Source: an uncultured Lachnospiraceae bacterium (lineage in GTDB: Bacteria > Bacillota > Clostridia > Lachnospirales > Lachnospiraceae). Taken from it: a stretch of DNA of 40,351 nucleotides. The position numbers and the translations under genes were made by a program. This document shows, in pieces, positions 25,115 to 33,693 of this stretch; position 1 is the stretch's first letter; every line of letters starts with the position of its first letter. Below the pieces are notes generated by a model that worked only from the letters and a program-made list of their open reading frames with translations, made no database searches and was not told the DNA's origin. The stretch is taken from contig CALWAW010000044.1 of NCBI GenBank assembly GCA_944375845.1, forward strand, positions 1 to 40,351, read 5' to 3'.

Positions 25115-26404
25115 CTATACCGCCTCCAGCTTCAGGCGCTGGACCTCCTTTTCATCCTCGGCCTGGGCGATGCAGGCGCCAAGGCCGCGCAGCTTTTCGT
25201 CAAACCGCTCGTAGCCCCGCAGAATATATTTCGTCTCGTCTACCACGGTGTGGCCCTCGGCCGCCAGGCCGGCCAGAACCAGAGCCGCTCCCGCGCGAAG
25301 GTCGGGCGCGCTCACGTCGGCGCCCATCAGGCGGTCCACGCCGTTGATCACGGCCACGTTGCCTTCTACCTTGATGTTGGCGCCCATGCGGGCAAGCTCA
25401 TCCACATATTTGAAACGGTTCTCGAAAATGCTCTCCGTCACCATGCTGGTCCCCTCCGCAAGGGCAAGGGCCACGGAAATCTGCGGCTGCATATCCGTGG
25501 GAAAGCCGGGATAGGGGAGGGTCTTTACATTGGTATATTTCAGCCGCGATTTACACACCACGCGGACCGCGTCGTCAAACTCCACCACCTCGCAGCCCAT
25601 TTCCACCAGCTTGGCGGAGATGGCCTCGAGATGCCTGGGGATCACGCTTTTTACCGTAACATCGCCCCGCGTGACCGCAGCGGCAAACATGAAGGTGCCC
25701 GCCTCAATCTGGTCGGGGATGATGGAATAAACCGTTCCGTGAAGCCTGGGAACGCCCTTGATACGGATCACATCCGTTCCCGCGCCCTTGATATTGGCGC
25801 CCATGCTGTTGAGCATGTTGGCCACGTCGACCACATGGGGCTCCTTGGCCGCGTTCTCAAGGATGGTGCTTTCCTCGGCCCTGGCCGCCGCCAGCATAAC
25901 GTTGATGGTGGCACCCACGGAGACCACGTCCAGATAGATATGGCCGCCCCGCAGAACGGAGGCCTCGGCCACCACCATTCCGTGATCAATCTCAGTCCTG
26001 GCCCCCAGTCCCCTGAATCCCTTCAGATGCTGGTCAATGGGGCGGCTTCCGATGTTGCAGCCGCCGGGAAGGGAAACCTCGGCCTTTTTATATTTTCCAA
26101 GAAGAGCGCCCAGAAGATAATAAGACGCCCGGATCCTTTTAATATAATCGCCGTTCACCCGCACGGAATGGATACTTTTTCCGTTGATGCGCACCGTATG
26201 GGCGTCGATCCGGCAGACGGAAGCGCCGATCTCCTCAATGGCCTCCAAAAGCACATTGATATCCCGCACGTCAGGCAGGTTTTCAATGGTCACATCCTCA
26301 TCAGCCATGATCGCGGCCGCTAAAATACCAAGAGCCGCGTTCTTTGCGCCCCCTATCACAACGTCCCCCGCCAGCGGGACGCCTCCCCTGATCACATATT
26401 GCAT
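25115..26404 (-). CDS. murA: UDP-N-acetylglucosamine 1-carboxyvinyltransferase MurA
   Basis: MurA transfers enolpyruvate from PEP to UDP-GlcNAc, the first committed step of peptidoglycan synthesis. The 429-residue product has GGAKNAALGIL (Lys21-Asn22), the catalytic loop LPGGCNIGSRPID with Cys116, and PDQIEAGTFMFAAA. The C-terminal DLRAGAALVLAGLAAEG is also present. Because the catalytic position is Cys rather than Asp, the enzyme is of the type normally inhibited by fosfomycin. The ATG follows GATGAGGTGTCATC. Proximity to a YwmB-like gene (29.6 kb) recalls the ywmB-murAA order of Bacillus, here interrupted by two other genes. Confidence 0.98.
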   Translation of the reverse strand: MQYVIRGGVPLAGDVVIGGAKNAALGILAAAIMADEDVTIENLPDVRDINVLLEAIEEIGASVCRIDAHTVRINGKSIHSVRVNGDYIKRIRASYYLLGALLGKYKKAEVSLPGGCNIGSRPIDQHLKGFRGLGARTEIDHGMVVAEASVLRGGHIYLDVVSVGATINVMLAAARAEESTILENAAKEPHVVDVANMLNSMGANIKGAGTDVIRIKGVPRLHGTVYSIIPDQIEAGTFMFAAAVTRGDVTVKSVIPRHLEAISAKLVEMGCEVVEFDDAVRVVCKSRLKYTNVKTLPYPGFPTDMQPQISVALALAEGTSMVTESIFENRFKYVDELARMGANIKVEGNVAVINGVDRLMGADVSAPDLRAGAALVLAGLAAEGHTVVDETKYILRGYERFDEKLRGLGACIAQAEDEKEVQRLKLEAV

Positions 26405-26449
26405 GATGACACCTCATCTATTATAAACTCTGCTGTTGTCTATTCGCTT

Positions 26450-26478
26450 ATTATAACAACTTATCCTCCGTTTGTAAA
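26450..26478 (-). promoter_or_regulatory. Promoter for murA
   Basis: Minus-strand TTTACA (26473-26478), 17-bp spacer, perfect TATAAT (26450-26455). A second TATAAT lies about 30 nt downstream but lacks a good -35 box. Confidence 0.75.
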
Positions 26479-26496
26479 ACCCTTTTTTCAATAATC

Positions 26497-29037
26497 TTAC
26501 ATCCAGCTTACAAAAGGATAGCCGTAGGCGGCGTAATAGCTCTCCGCGTCCTCCTCGGATCTTAAATAAGTGCTCCCCTCCAGCGGATCGTAGATCACCA
26601 GATTGGTATAGACGTCGTAGCCCACGATGAGCTCCGCCTTATCCCCCTCGGTCACCGCCAGCACCGGGCGGCCCTGGTCCACATAGTAGAGGATCTGATT
26701 GAGGATACAGCCCTGAAGGTCCACCGCGCGGCCCGAAAAGGCCTCGTTCAGGATCTCATAGGCGTTCATGCCCGACTGAAGGCCGCCGGCCACGTCATAG
26801 GAAAGGCCCTCCTGGCTCAGCATCATGGAAATGCAGGCGCCAAGGCTCTCCCCCTGTGAGGCCGCCGTCGCCGGAGCCTTAAGCTCCGCATGGCTCTCCG
26901 CCGCCCTGTTGGCCCTGGTCCACACGCAGCGCCCGCTGCTGTCCGCCACAACGCCCATCCTGTCGTAAACGGCCTGAATGGCGTCCGACGCCGTGTCAAA
27001 GATCCCCTCCAGCCTTCCGCAGGCGTAGGCGTAATAGCCTGAATCCTCCCGGCCCAGCTCCGCCGTGGACACCAGGCTCAGCTCGCGGCTGGCCTCGTTC
27101 TCCACCTCTTTGGGCGTGGTGAGGCTTAAAAGCTTCTCCGTATTGTCCGAGGAGGAAAGATCCAGGACCCACACCGTCTGCTTCTTGTCAGAATCATAGC
27201 TTTTAAGGGCCGTCTCCTCCGGCTCCTCCTCTCGGTTCTGGATCAGGGCGTCGTCCGGCGCCGCAATCCAGGAGCCGTCCGCCCCTTTTGCCTCCCGGCT
27301 GATCTGCACCTTGCCGTCGCCCACCTCGATGCTCTCCACGAAGCAGCCCTCCGGCTCATAGGAGGTCACGGGCTTCTGGTCCCTGCCCACGATCTCAAGG
27401 GCGTACATGGGGAAGCGGACTGCAAGGCTCCCCCGCTCAATGTCGCTCTCCCTGGCCTTTCCGTAAATAAAATCGCCGTCGATAAAGCCCAGAGCCCGCA
27501 CATACTCGCCCTCCCCGGCCTGAATATCGAAACTCTCCCCGTTATCCATGTAAAAGACGCGGATGGTCCCGGAGTCGTAAAGGCCCCCGTCTGCCTGCCA
27601 GGCGGCCGCGCTGGCGTCTGGGCTCACCACCAGGGATTCACGGCTCATGCCGCTTACCACCTCCACATACTCCTCGCCGGAAAAGTCTATGGAATAAATG
27701 CTGTTTCCGAACATCAGATAAAACAGCCCGTTGTCCCCCACGTAGGAGAGGGTGCCCACCTCCTCCTTAAGGACCTGGTAGGGCTTGTCGGAGGGGATGA
27801 AAAAGACCTCCCGCACCGCGTTCTCGCCGCGGTCATACTGATAGAAGGCCAGGCCGCACTGTCCCTCGCGGCTTCCCCTGTTCATGTACCCGTATACGGT
27901 AAAGGAAACGTTCCCCTCCTCGTCCACGTCGATGACCCTGAACCTGTGCTGGTCGTAGAGGGTGCGGATCCCGTCGTCGTTCTTTTCTTTAAAGGAAAAC
28001 AGGCGGGAGGCCTCGTTCTCCTTCCCGTTATAGCTCCAGAGCTCCCCGTCGACGGCAAAGGCCGTGTAATCCCCGGCGCTCTTAAGCTCTGCCGGGAGCT
28101 CGTCGGGCCTTACGATGCCCAGCTCGATCCGGCCGTCCTGCACCGTGATGTCGGAGGGCTCGAAGGACTGGCCCATGGTCCTCTCATAGGCGATGAGCCA
28201 CAGCTTCCCGTCCACATAGCGGACGCTGAAGAACTCGTTCACATGGAACACCTCCATGTGGCCCGAATCGCCCTGGGCCGTCACGTCGTAAAGGAACGTA
28301 AGGGAGGCCACCATCCCGTTGAGCTCATTGAGCTGCACCCGCACGTCCCCCAGCCGCTCGGGAGACAGGCTCCCCCAGGTCACCTGGTCAAAGCTGGAAT
28401 GGATGTCGGCATAGCCCAGGGAGCTGTTGTCCGCGTCGGAGCGGGTCTCAAGCTGGACCGTCCACTCCTCCGTCCCCGTCCCTGAAATGGCGGAATCGCT
28501 GAGGCTCCTGGCAAAGGCCAGCTGCTCCGCCAGATGGGTGTCTCCGTAATAGCGGAGCCTGGTATAATACTCGATGCTCTCCCATTTCTCCGTCCGGACC
28601 CTTAAGACCAGCGCATACTCCTTTCCCTGCTCCAGAAGGTCCTGAAGACCCAGAAGGCCGTCCACACGGCTGCTGTCGCCGGAAAGCCCCTCGCATTCCC
28701 CCTCCTCGATGAGCCGTCCCTCGCCGAGGCTCCTGACCTCGTAGGAGACCCCCTCGATGGTTTCGCCGTAGGTGCTGATATGGAAGGGCAGGGACCGGTC
28801 CGCCGGAAGGGGAGTGACCGTATCCCGCATATAGGAGAGATCCATGGGCCTTGTGTAGCCGTGAAGGGTGTTCACCGGCTCCCCCTCAAGCTCCATGGTG
28901 ACGATGGGAAGGCTGGCGTTCTCCATCACCGCATAGGCCACCTGAGACGGCTTTTTTCTTGTGAGGAACAGAACCGCGGCCACGGCGGCCACGAACACAA
29001 GGATCAGGATCAGCAGATTGCGGACTATCTTTCTCAT
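26497..29037 (-). CDS. Large membrane-anchored extracytoplasmic protein with degenerate C39-like C-terminus
   Basis: Not a named family that I recognise. The 846-residue product has one N-terminal transmembrane helix (about 8-26) and a long extracytoplasmic part. Residues about 35-260 look beta-rich. Residues about 300-640 contain repeated short YxxDRGE, VSPDASAAAWQADGG and GFIDGDFIYGKA segments, suggesting a propeller-like fold. The last 115 residues resemble a papain-like C39 peptidase: SLGACISMMLSQEG (Cys735) and ELIVGYDVYTNLVIYDP. The usual catalytic His before LxxGYD is Glu802, so proteolysis is doubtful. The ATG follows AAGGGAGAGTACCC. Its position next to murA hints at a cell-envelope role, which is inference. 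Confidence 0.75.
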   Translation of the reverse strand: MRKIVRNLLILILVFVAAVAAVLFLTRKKPSQVAYAVMENASLPIVTMELEGEPVNTLHGYTRPMDLSYMRDTVTPLPADRSLPFHISTYGETIEGVSYEVRSLGEGRLIEEGECEGLSGDSSRVDGLLGLQDLLEQGKEYALVLRVRTEKWESIEYYTRLRYYGDTHLAEQLAFARSLSDSAISGTGTEEWTVQLETRSDADNSSLGYADIHSSFDQVTWGSLSPERLGDVRVQLNELNGMVASLTFLYDVTAQGDSGHMEVFHVNEFFSVRYVDGKLWLIAYERTMGQSFEPSDITVQDGRIELGIVRPDELPAELKSAGDYTAFAVDGELWSYNGKENEASRLFSFKEKNDDGIRTLYDQHRFRVIDVDEEGNVSFTVYGYMNRGSREGQCGLAFYQYDRGENAVREVFFIPSDKPYQVLKEEVGTLSYVGDNGLFYLMFGNSIYSIDFSGEEYVEVVSGMSRESLVVSPDASAAAWQADGGLYDSGTIRVFYMDNGESFDIQAGEGEYVRALGFIDGDFIYGKARESDIERGSLAVRFPMYALEIVGRDQKPVTSYEPEGCFVESIEVGDGKVQISREAKGADGSWIAAPDDALIQNREEEPEETALKSYDSDKKQTVWVLDLSSSDNTEKLLSLTTPKEVENEASRELSLVSTAELGREDSGYYAYACGRLEGIFDTASDAIQAVYDRMGVVADSSGRCVWTRANRAAESHAELKAPATAASQGESLGACISMMLSQEGLSYDVAGGLQSGMNAYEILNEAFSGRAVDLQGCILNQILYYVDQGRPVLAVTEGDKAELIVGYDVYTNLVIYDPLEGSTYLRSEEDAESYYAAYGYPFVSWM

Positions 29038-29122
29038 GGGTACTCTCCCTTATTTTTATCGGATGACTATATTTTAAGTTCAAACAGCACAAAGCTCAAT
29101 GAAATTTTTCTTAACTTTTTCT

Positions 29123-29557
29123 TTAGAGCCCGTACTTTCTTCTCATGTCCCTGCGGCGGGCCCGCCTGCGGCAGATCTCGTGATAGAGAAGGACCTCCAC
29201 CGCCGCCTCGAGCCAGCGGGCCTCCTCCTCGCCGGTCCCCTCGGTAAACTCCTTTTCATAGACCTGGCTGCAAAGGCGCCTTAAGCTCACTCTGTCCGGA
29301 TATTCATCATACAGGAAGCTTCCCTCGTAGTCAATGGTATCGCAAAGATCCCGCACGCTTCCCTGGATCCGCTTCATCCTCTCAGGGTACATGGTCTGGA
29401 AATACTCGATGTCGCGGCTGGCCTCGCGGCCGCGCCCCGGCTCCGCCGCCATGGCACGCATCCAGGGGACGGGGCGCAAAAGCCCCGACGAGAGCCCGCC
29501 CCTGAAGGGACGCCCGCCGTAGTAATCCCAGACCAGGTCACTGTATCGTTCTGCCAT
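29123..29557 (-). CDS. Conserved hypothetical protein
   Basis: Function unknown. The 144-residue soluble protein has no signal peptide or membrane helix. The middle part, DIEYFQTMYPERMKRIQ then CDTIDYEGSFLYDEYPDR, looks like a conserved core. The C-terminus is very basic (RRRARRRDMRRKYG), which could contact nucleic acid or membrane phosphates. The ATG follows AAGGTGGCAGTCAG. It sits between the YwmB-like gene and the large anchored protein, in the same direction and with short gaps, so it probably shares a transcript with one of them. Confidence 0.75.
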   Translation of the reverse strand: MAERYSDLVWDYYGGRPFRGGLSSGLLRPVPWMRAMAAEPGRGREASRDIEYFQTMYPERMKRIQGSVRDLCDTIDYEGSFLYDEYPDRVSLRRLCSQVYEKEFTEGTGEEEARWLEAAVEVLLYHEICRRRARRRDMRRKYGL

Positions 29558-29621
29558 CTGACTGCCACCTTAATTCCATAATATAATACAGAATATGCCG
29601 GGCGGCCCGCCCTGGTTCCTG

Positions 29622-30374
29622 TCAGTAATCCTCCCTGAGAACGGGACTTCCCAGGCGGAATACCGTGCGCCCCTGCTCCTCGTCGCAGAAAGCCGCCAGG
29701 TTCAGATTCACCCTTCCCTCGGGGAGCCGGACGCCCTCGCCCGCCCCCTTTTTCCAGGCGTAGACCGTGCAGAGCTCCTCCCGGTACACCGAGGCCACCG
29801 TCCCGGCGTCCATCTGCTCCAGAAGAGCCTCCGCCACGATCTGCCGCTCATTCAGGGTCAGAAGCCCGGCGAAGCTCCCCTCAAGCTCAAAGGAAGCACA
29901 GCCGTTCACCCCGGCCCCGGCCGCCGCTTCTTCAAGCTCTTTGGCGGCTTCCCGCGCCTCCTCTGCTTCCCCGCCCTCAAGAAAGAGCTCCGCCCGCAGG
30001 AAGTTTCGCTGAAGGATCTGCCCCTCCTCCTTCTGCTCCGCCGTGCAGAAGGAAAGACTCACCTTCCCGTCTGAAAGGACCGTCTTTTCCCCCTCCTCCG
30101 TGGGCTCCCGGCTGACGGCAGGCTCGCCCTCCCGCCCCTTTAGCCCGCTGTAAATGAGTCTCAGGCAGTCCTCCTTCTCGCCGATGGTGCGGTATTCGCT
30201 TCCCAGATCCGCTTCCAGGAGCACCCGGCAGGACAGAGCGTCAAAGCTCGCGTCCTCGAACACCTCCACCGCGGTCTCCCGGCCGCCAGGGCCCGCTCCA
30301 AGAGCGGTGAGGGCCGCCGCCGCAGTGAGCGCCCCCGCCAGAACGGCCGCCAGCATTTTCTTTTTCCCTTTCAT
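29622..30374 (-). CDS. YwmB-like secreted protein (TATA-box-binding-like fold family)
   Basis: This is a probable exported protein of the YwmB family, whose biochemical role is unknown. The 250-residue product starts at the ATG 30372-30374 after GAGAGGGG, with signal peptide MKGKKKMLAAVLAGALTAAA. The C-terminal part matches the YwmB pattern: a VNGCASFELEGSFAGLLTLNE segment, VASVYREELCTVYAW, then VNLNLAAFCDEEQGRT and the terminal LGSPVLREDY. In Bacillus ywmB lies beside murAA, and murA is 3 kb downstream here, which supports the assignment. The frame remains open 52 codons further up, but that extension overlaps the rpsR terminator and is rejected. Confidence 0.7.
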   Translation of the reverse strand: MKGKKKMLAAVLAGALTAAAALTALGAGPGGRETAVEVFEDASFDALSCRVLLEADLGSEYRTIGEKEDCLRLIYSGLKGREGEPAVSREPTEEGEKTVLSDGKVSLSFCTAEQKEEGQILQRNFLRAELFLEGGEAEEAREAAKELEEAAAGAGVNGCASFELEGSFAGLLTLNERQIVAEALLEQMDAGTVASVYREELCTVYAWKKGAGEGVRLPEGRVNLNLAAFCDEEQGRTVFRLGSPVLREDY

Positions 30375-30439
30375 AAAAACCCCTCTCTTCCAGATATTTC
30401 TATATAAAGAAGTGTCCCCGGAAGAACAGGATTTATGCC

Positions 30440-30466
30440 AAAAAAAGAAGCGCCCGCCGGCGCTTC
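30440..30466 (-). terminator. Terminator of the rpsF-ssb-rpsR operon
   Basis: Perfect 8-bp stem (30447-30454 with 30459-30466), 4-nt loop, then seven T residues in minus-strand sense. It lies 11 nt after the rpsR stop. Confidence 0.92.
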
Positions 30467-30477
30467 TCTCAAAAGCC

Positions 30478-30741
30478 TTATTCCATTGTGTAGGGCATAA
30501 GGGCCAGATGCCTTGCCCTCTTGATGGCAACGGTCAGGGCGCGCTGATGCTTCGCGCAGTTGCCGGTGATCCTTCTGGGAAGGATCTTTCCTCTCTCGGA
30601 TACGTATCTCTTTAACTTCGCGACGTCCTTGTAATCGATGACGCCGTTTTTATCGCCGCAGAACACGCAGACCTTTTTCCTTCTGCGCCCGCCTCTCCTC
30701 TTCATGGGAGCGTCCGCTCTGTCACCTTTTGTATAAGCCAT
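30478..30741 (-). CDS. rpsR: 30S ribosomal protein S18
   Basis: S18 is a small-subunit protein that pairs with S6 on the platform of the 30S particle. The 87-residue product has the N-terminal [15 protein letters not shown] with a CxxC pair, [19 protein letters not shown], and [17 protein letters not shown]. It continues into [12 protein letters not shown], all typical. The ATG at 30739-30741 follows AAGGAGGTTTTTATC; the upstream in-frame ATG at 30757-30759 overlaps this site's spacing region and is not used. It is last in rpsF-ssb-rpsR. Confidence 0.98.
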   Translation of the reverse strand: MAYTKGDRADAPMKRRGGRRRKKVCVFCGDKNGVIDYKDVAKLKRYVSERGKILPRRITGNCAKHQRALTVAIKRARHLALMPYTME

Positions 30742-30770
30742 GATAAAAACCTCCTTCATTCCGAAACTTT

Positions 30771-31223
30771 CTAGTTAAACGGGAGACCCTCGTCCTCTAC
30801 TCCGTCGGGAATGTTCATAAACCCATCGTCAACGGCATTTGCGGGCTGAGGCCTGGATTCAGGCCTGTAGGAGCCGCCGCCCGCGCCCTGGGACGCGTTC
30901 TTGCTCTCCGCGAATTCCTGATCCTCAACCACCACGTCGGTGGTGTAAACCTTCTGGCCGTCGCGGTTTGTGTAGCTGCCGGTCTGGATTCTTCCGGTCA
31001 CCGCGATCTTGGTTCCCTGGTGCAGGTATTTCTCAGCGAATTCCGCGCTGCGCCCGAAGGCCACGCAGGTGATGAAATCGGCGCTCTGGTCGTTTCCGTC
31101 GCCGCCGTTTCTTGAAAAACGCCTGTCCACCGCGAGGGTATAGCGGGCCACCGCCGTACCGCTCTGGGAATAACGGATATCGGGTTCTCTGGTAAGTCTT
31201 CCCATGAGTATGACTTTATTCAT
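30771..31223 (-). CDS. ssb: Single-stranded DNA-binding protein
   Basis: SSB coats single-stranded DNA in replication and repair and recruits partner proteins by its acidic tip. The 150-residue product has an OB-fold domain (1-105; [59 protein letters not shown]). A Gly/Pro/Gln linker and the tail EDEGLPFN follow; the tip has a terminal Asn beyond the usual PF. The ATG follows AGAGGGGATCGC. It lies between rpsF and rpsR, the conserved bacterial arrangement. Confidence 0.97.
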   Translation of the reverse strand: MNKVILMGRLTREPDIRYSQSGTAVARYTLAVDRRFSRNGGDGNDQSADFITCVAFGRSAEFAEKYLHQGTKIAVTGRIQTGSYTNRDGQKVYTTDVVVEDQEFAESKNASQGAGGGSYRPESRPQPANAVDDGFMNIPDGVEDEGLPFN

Positions 31224-31242
31224 GCGATCCCCTCTTTTCTGA

Positions 31243-31530
31243 TTACGCTTCCTGCTTTACGCACAGATATCTGATCACAGGCTCCATGATGCGGACATGG
31301 CTCTCCACCTCGTTGGGGCAGTTGGCGTCGCCCTCAAACTGGATGAAGTAGTAGTAGCCCTCCCTCATCTTCTGGATCTCGTAGGCAAGCCTTTTCTTGC
31401 CCCACTCGTCCACATTTGTGATGGTGCCGCCGAAACGGGTGATGTAGGATTTCGCCTTCTCAAGAGCGGCTTCCCTCTCTTCATCCTCCAGCTTTGCACT
31501 CAGCACAAGCGCCAGTTCATACTTGTTCAT
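31243..31530 (-). CDS. rpsF: 30S ribosomal protein S6
   Basis: S6 binds S18 on the 30S subunit platform. The 95-residue product starts MNKYELALVLSAKLEDEE and contains ITRFGGTITNVDEWGKKRLAYEI, GYYYFIQFEG and VMRYL-like VIRYLCVK, standard for the family. The ATG at 31528-31530 is preceded by AGAAGGAGGAAAACAGC. The frame stays open far upstream, but that segment runs back through the promoter and leader and into the DUF951 coding region. It is the first gene of the rpsF-ssb-rpsR operon. Confidence 0.98.
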   Translation of the reverse strand: MNKYELALVLSAKLEDEEREAALEKAKSYITRFGGTITNVDEWGKKRLAYEIQKMREGYYYFIQFEGDANCPNEVESHVRIMEPVIRYLCVKQEA

Positions 31531-31606
31531 GCTGTTTTCCTCCTTCTGGTCTCTGGCCCCCTGAGCCTCAGGGAGCAAGGATATGTTTATGATGTCACGG
31601 ATAAGT

Positions 31607-31635
31607 ATTTTACCATGTTTCACCACGGTTTGCAA
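31607..31635 (-). promoter_or_regulatory. Promoter for rpsF-ssb-rpsR
   Basis: Minus-strand TTGCAA (31630-31635), 17-bp spacer, TAAAAT (31607-31612). The leader of about 70 nt includes a 7-bp hairpin CCCTGAG/CTCAGGG near 31560-31575. The conserved CCG-bulge shape of S6:S18-binding leaders was not clearly found. Confidence 0.7.
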
Positions 31636-31643
31636 GCAGTTTT

Positions 31644-31835
31644 TTACGCTTCGCCCTTTCCCGGCCGAAGCCCGCGGCAGTTTTTTTCCACCAGCTTCCT
31701 GGGCACCATAATCAGGTGTCCGCAGCCCGCGCATTTCAGCTTAAAATCCATCCCCACCCGGATGATCTCCCACTCGCTGCTGCCGCAGGGATGGGGCTTT
31801 TTCAGCTTCACAATATCGCCCACATGAAATTCCAT
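31644..31835 (-). CDS. DUF951 family small protein
   Basis: DUF951 proteins are short conserved Firmicute proteins of unknown function, often next to ribosomal or chromosome-segregation genes. The 63-residue product has the family core: FHVGDIVKLKKPHPCGSSEW, EIIRVGMDFKLKCAGCGH, MVPRKLVEK. The three Cys and His of CG...CAGCGH could bind zinc. The ATG follows TAAGGAGGTAGCC. It starts 10 nt after the sirtuin gene ends, so the two are probably one transcript, and rpsF has a separate promoter just beyond it. Confidence 0.93.
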   Translation of the reverse strand: MEFHVGDIVKLKKPHPCGSSEWEIIRVGMDFKLKCAGCGHLIMVPRKLVEKNCRGLRPGKGEA

Positions 31836-31845
31836 GGCTACCTCC

Positions 31846-32568
31846 TTATGGCTCCAAGAACATCTTAAGGGTTTCCCCGATGGGGGCGGCGATCACCAGA
31901 TCGGCACGCCTGTCCATGGGCGTGGCCCCCTTGTTGATCAGCACCAGCTTATGGCCGCCGTAATAATCCAGAAGGCCCGCCGCGGGATAAACCGTCAGGG
32001 AGGTGCCTCCCACGATCAGCACGTCGGCCCTTCCGATAAAGGAGACCGCCCTCTGCATGGTGCCGTAATCCAGGCTTTCCTCGTAAAGCACCACGTCGGG
32101 CTTCACAATGCCGCCGCAGCTGCACAGGGGGATCCCCGTGGAATTTAAGATAAAGTCGGCGTCATAGGCCTTTCCGCACCTGGTGCAGTAGTTGCGGTGG
32201 ACGGAGCCGTGAAGCTCCAGCACGGTGCGGCTCCCCGCCATCTGATGAAGGCCGTCGATGTTCTGGGTGATCACCGCTTTCAGCTTCCCCCGCCGCTCCA
32301 GCTCTGCCAGGGCCAGATGGGCCGCGTTGGGCTCCGCGCCCTTACAGATCATCTTATTCCTGTAGAACCGGAAAAATTCAGCGGTATGCCGTTCAAAAAA
32401 CGTGTGGCTTAAGATCGTCTCGGGCGGATAATCATACTGCTGGTTATAAAGCCCGTCCACACTCCGGAAATCCGGTATGCCGCTCTCGGTGGAGACCCCG
32501 GCCCCGCCGAAGAACACGATGTTCTCACTCTCCTCGACCCACGCTCTCAGTTTTTCCCTCGGATCCAT
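31846..32568 (-). CDS. cobB: NAD-dependent protein deacylase, Sir2 family
   Basis: Sirtuins remove acyl groups from lysines using NAD. The 240-residue product has all expected motifs: FFGGAGVSTESGIPDFRS (NAD-binding), TQNIDGLHQMAG, catalytic His in LELHGSVH, and a zinc site CTRC...CSCG. VKPDVVLYEE, VGGTSLTVYPAAGL and LINKG complete the Rossmann part. The start is ATG at 32566-32568 after TAGGAGGGATATC; an in-frame ATG eight codons earlier precedes this site and is not favoured. The Ala-Gly-X-Arg pattern of desuccinylases is not obvious, so simple deacetylase activity is most likely. Confidence 0.95.
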   Translation of the reverse strand: MDPREKLRAWVEESENIVFFGGAGVSTESGIPDFRSVDGLYNQQYDYPPETILSHTFFERHTAEFFRFYRNKMICKGAEPNAAHLALAELERRGKLKAVITQNIDGLHQMAGSRTVLELHGSVHRNYCTRCGKAYDADFILNSTGIPLCSCGGIVKPDVVLYEESLDYGTMQRAVSFIGRADVLIVGGTSLTVYPAAGLLDYYGGHKLVLINKGATPMDRRADLVIAAPIGETLKMFLEP

Positions 32569-32597
32569 GATATCCCTCCTATACGATCTCATCCTGC

Positions 32598-32651
32598 AAA
32601 ATAAACCTTCAAACCGGCCGGTAAAACTCTGTACCGCCGATTTAAAGGTTT
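32598..32651 (-). terminator. Terminator after the SecB-like cassette
   Basis: Long imperfect dyad: 32603-32609 pairs with 32645-32651, extended inward through two mismatches to an inner GGTA/TACC pairing. It is followed in minus-strand sense by TTTATTTTG. It isolates the AT-richer cassette from the sirtuin gene. Confidence 0.65.
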
Positions 32652-32660
32652 ATGGAAAAA

Positions 32661-33041
32661 CTATTCCGCAAAATTAATAAAAGGCAAATTATACACAGGG
32701 AACCTGGAGGAGTTTGTAACACTCGCCACAATGGGACGCATATACCCCATCAAAAGAGCAGGCGCGTTCCTCTTTAACATCGCCTGGATCGTATCCTCAT
32801 CCAGTTCCTCCCATTTAAAATCAGAGGAAACCTTGATCCGCAGCTGAAAGGGCGCATTTTGATTTTTGATCTCAAGAGTCAGCTCCACCTTTGCCCGGTT
32901 ATCATCTTTACTTCTTTTGACCTGAACATGGAAGGAATTCTGTATCTCCACTTCAGCAGGATCTATATCTGGCACATGATTCCCTTCAAAAAACAATTCT
33001 TCCAGATAGGGATTTACAAATTGAAAACTGCTTTGTTTCAT
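32661..33041 (-). CDS. SecB-like chaperone family protein
   Basis: Classical SecB keeps exported proteins unfolded; solitary SecB-like proteins in other bacteria can serve toxin-antitoxin-chaperone modules. The 126-residue product has the SecB-type beta-sheet pattern (EIQNSFHVQVKRS, KVELTLEIKN, FQLRIKVSSDFKW). It also has the diagnostic C-terminal helix-loop MRPIVASVTNSSRFPVYNLPFINF, the region that in SecB forms the RP and LPPxN part of the fold. Firmicutes normally lack SecB, so this copy probably has a dedicated partner. It is the last gene of a three-gene cassette, 22 nt after its neighbour. The ATG at 33039-33041 is chosen as the family N-terminus; the site AAAGAGAG is weak. Confidence 0.75.
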   Translation of the reverse strand: MKQSSFQFVNPYLEELFFEGNHVPDIDPAEVEIQNSFHVQVKRSKDDNRAKVELTLEIKNQNAPFQLRIKVSSDFKWEELDEDTIQAMLKRNAPALLMGYMRPIVASVTNSSRFPVYNLPFINFAE

Positions 33042-33063
33042 AACATCCACTCTCTTTTCAAAA

Positions 33064-33693
33064 TCAGGCCGCCTGCACAAAATCGTTATCGTTTTTACTG
33101 ATCTTTACCGTTTCAATATACTCTTCTTTTGATGAGACAGAATATTCATAGCTTTCCGAAATCGTATCCCGCAGCCTGCTCTCAGGCTCCACTGCGCCTT
33201 TATATATTGTATTGACGAAAAACGCTTTCTGCATCACTTCATCCGAGGCCTCTGTCCGTTTTACGATCTCTCTCTGCCGATCTGATACCATTTCCCACTT
33301 TTTCTGCCACAAATACATTTTCGCCTCTTCTTTGCCGCATCTGACAAAAGTCCCCTCTTTCGGAAGGTCAAGCCTGTCAGCCTCATCAGCCCTTACGACA
33401 CGGACCCGCTCCTCACCCTGGAGATTTAATGTGATAATCACCAGCTCCGGCGCAGAAAGGAACGCAGAGGCAATATCAATCTCTTCCTCAACAAGAGCAT
33501 TTAAAACAGTCAGGTTCGTTTTCATAACGACCCACTTCTGCTCATAACGGATATCTGAGCACAGGCAAAAATACAGCTGCCTGCTTTCATCCGAGCACAG
33601 AAACAGAATCGGCTCAGATTCAAATTCATAAAAAACATATTCCAGATACAGGTTTCCTATACCTGTCACATTTTCAAAATATAATTCCTTCAT
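33064..33693 (-). CDS. Uncharacterised protein, middle gene of the SecB-like cassette
   Basis: I cannot assign a function; it resembles a domain-of-unknown-function family (possibly DUF6575) seen beside SecB-like genes, but this is from memory. The 209-residue protein is soluble. Its N-terminal half is hydrophobic and beta-rich (LYLEYVFYEFESEPILFLC, QLYFCLCSDIR). A segment VEEEIDIASAFLSAPELVIITL follows. A charged C-terminal half contains WEMVSDRQREIVKRTEAS and ends with a Ser/Glu/Lys-rich tail. Its ATG overlaps the upstream stop as ATGA, so it is translationally coupled to the first gene. Base composition is visibly more AT-rich than the housekeeping genes on either side. Confidence 0.7.
   Translation of the reverse strand: MKELYFENVTGIGNLYLEYVFYEFESEPILFLCSDESRQLYFCLCSDIRYEQKWVVMKTNLTVLNALVEEEIDIASAFLSAPELVIITLNLQGEERVRVVRADEADRLDLPKEGTFVRCGKEEAKMYLWQKKWEMVSDRQREIVKRTEASDEVMQKAFFVNTIYKGAVEPESRLRDTISESYEYSVSSKEEYIETVKISKNDNDFVQAA

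Noticed and set aside
31536..31606. S6:S18 autoregulatory leader motif before rpsF
   Set aside because: A hairpin is present near 31560-31575, but the conserved CCG-containing bulge could not be placed, so it is not claimed.
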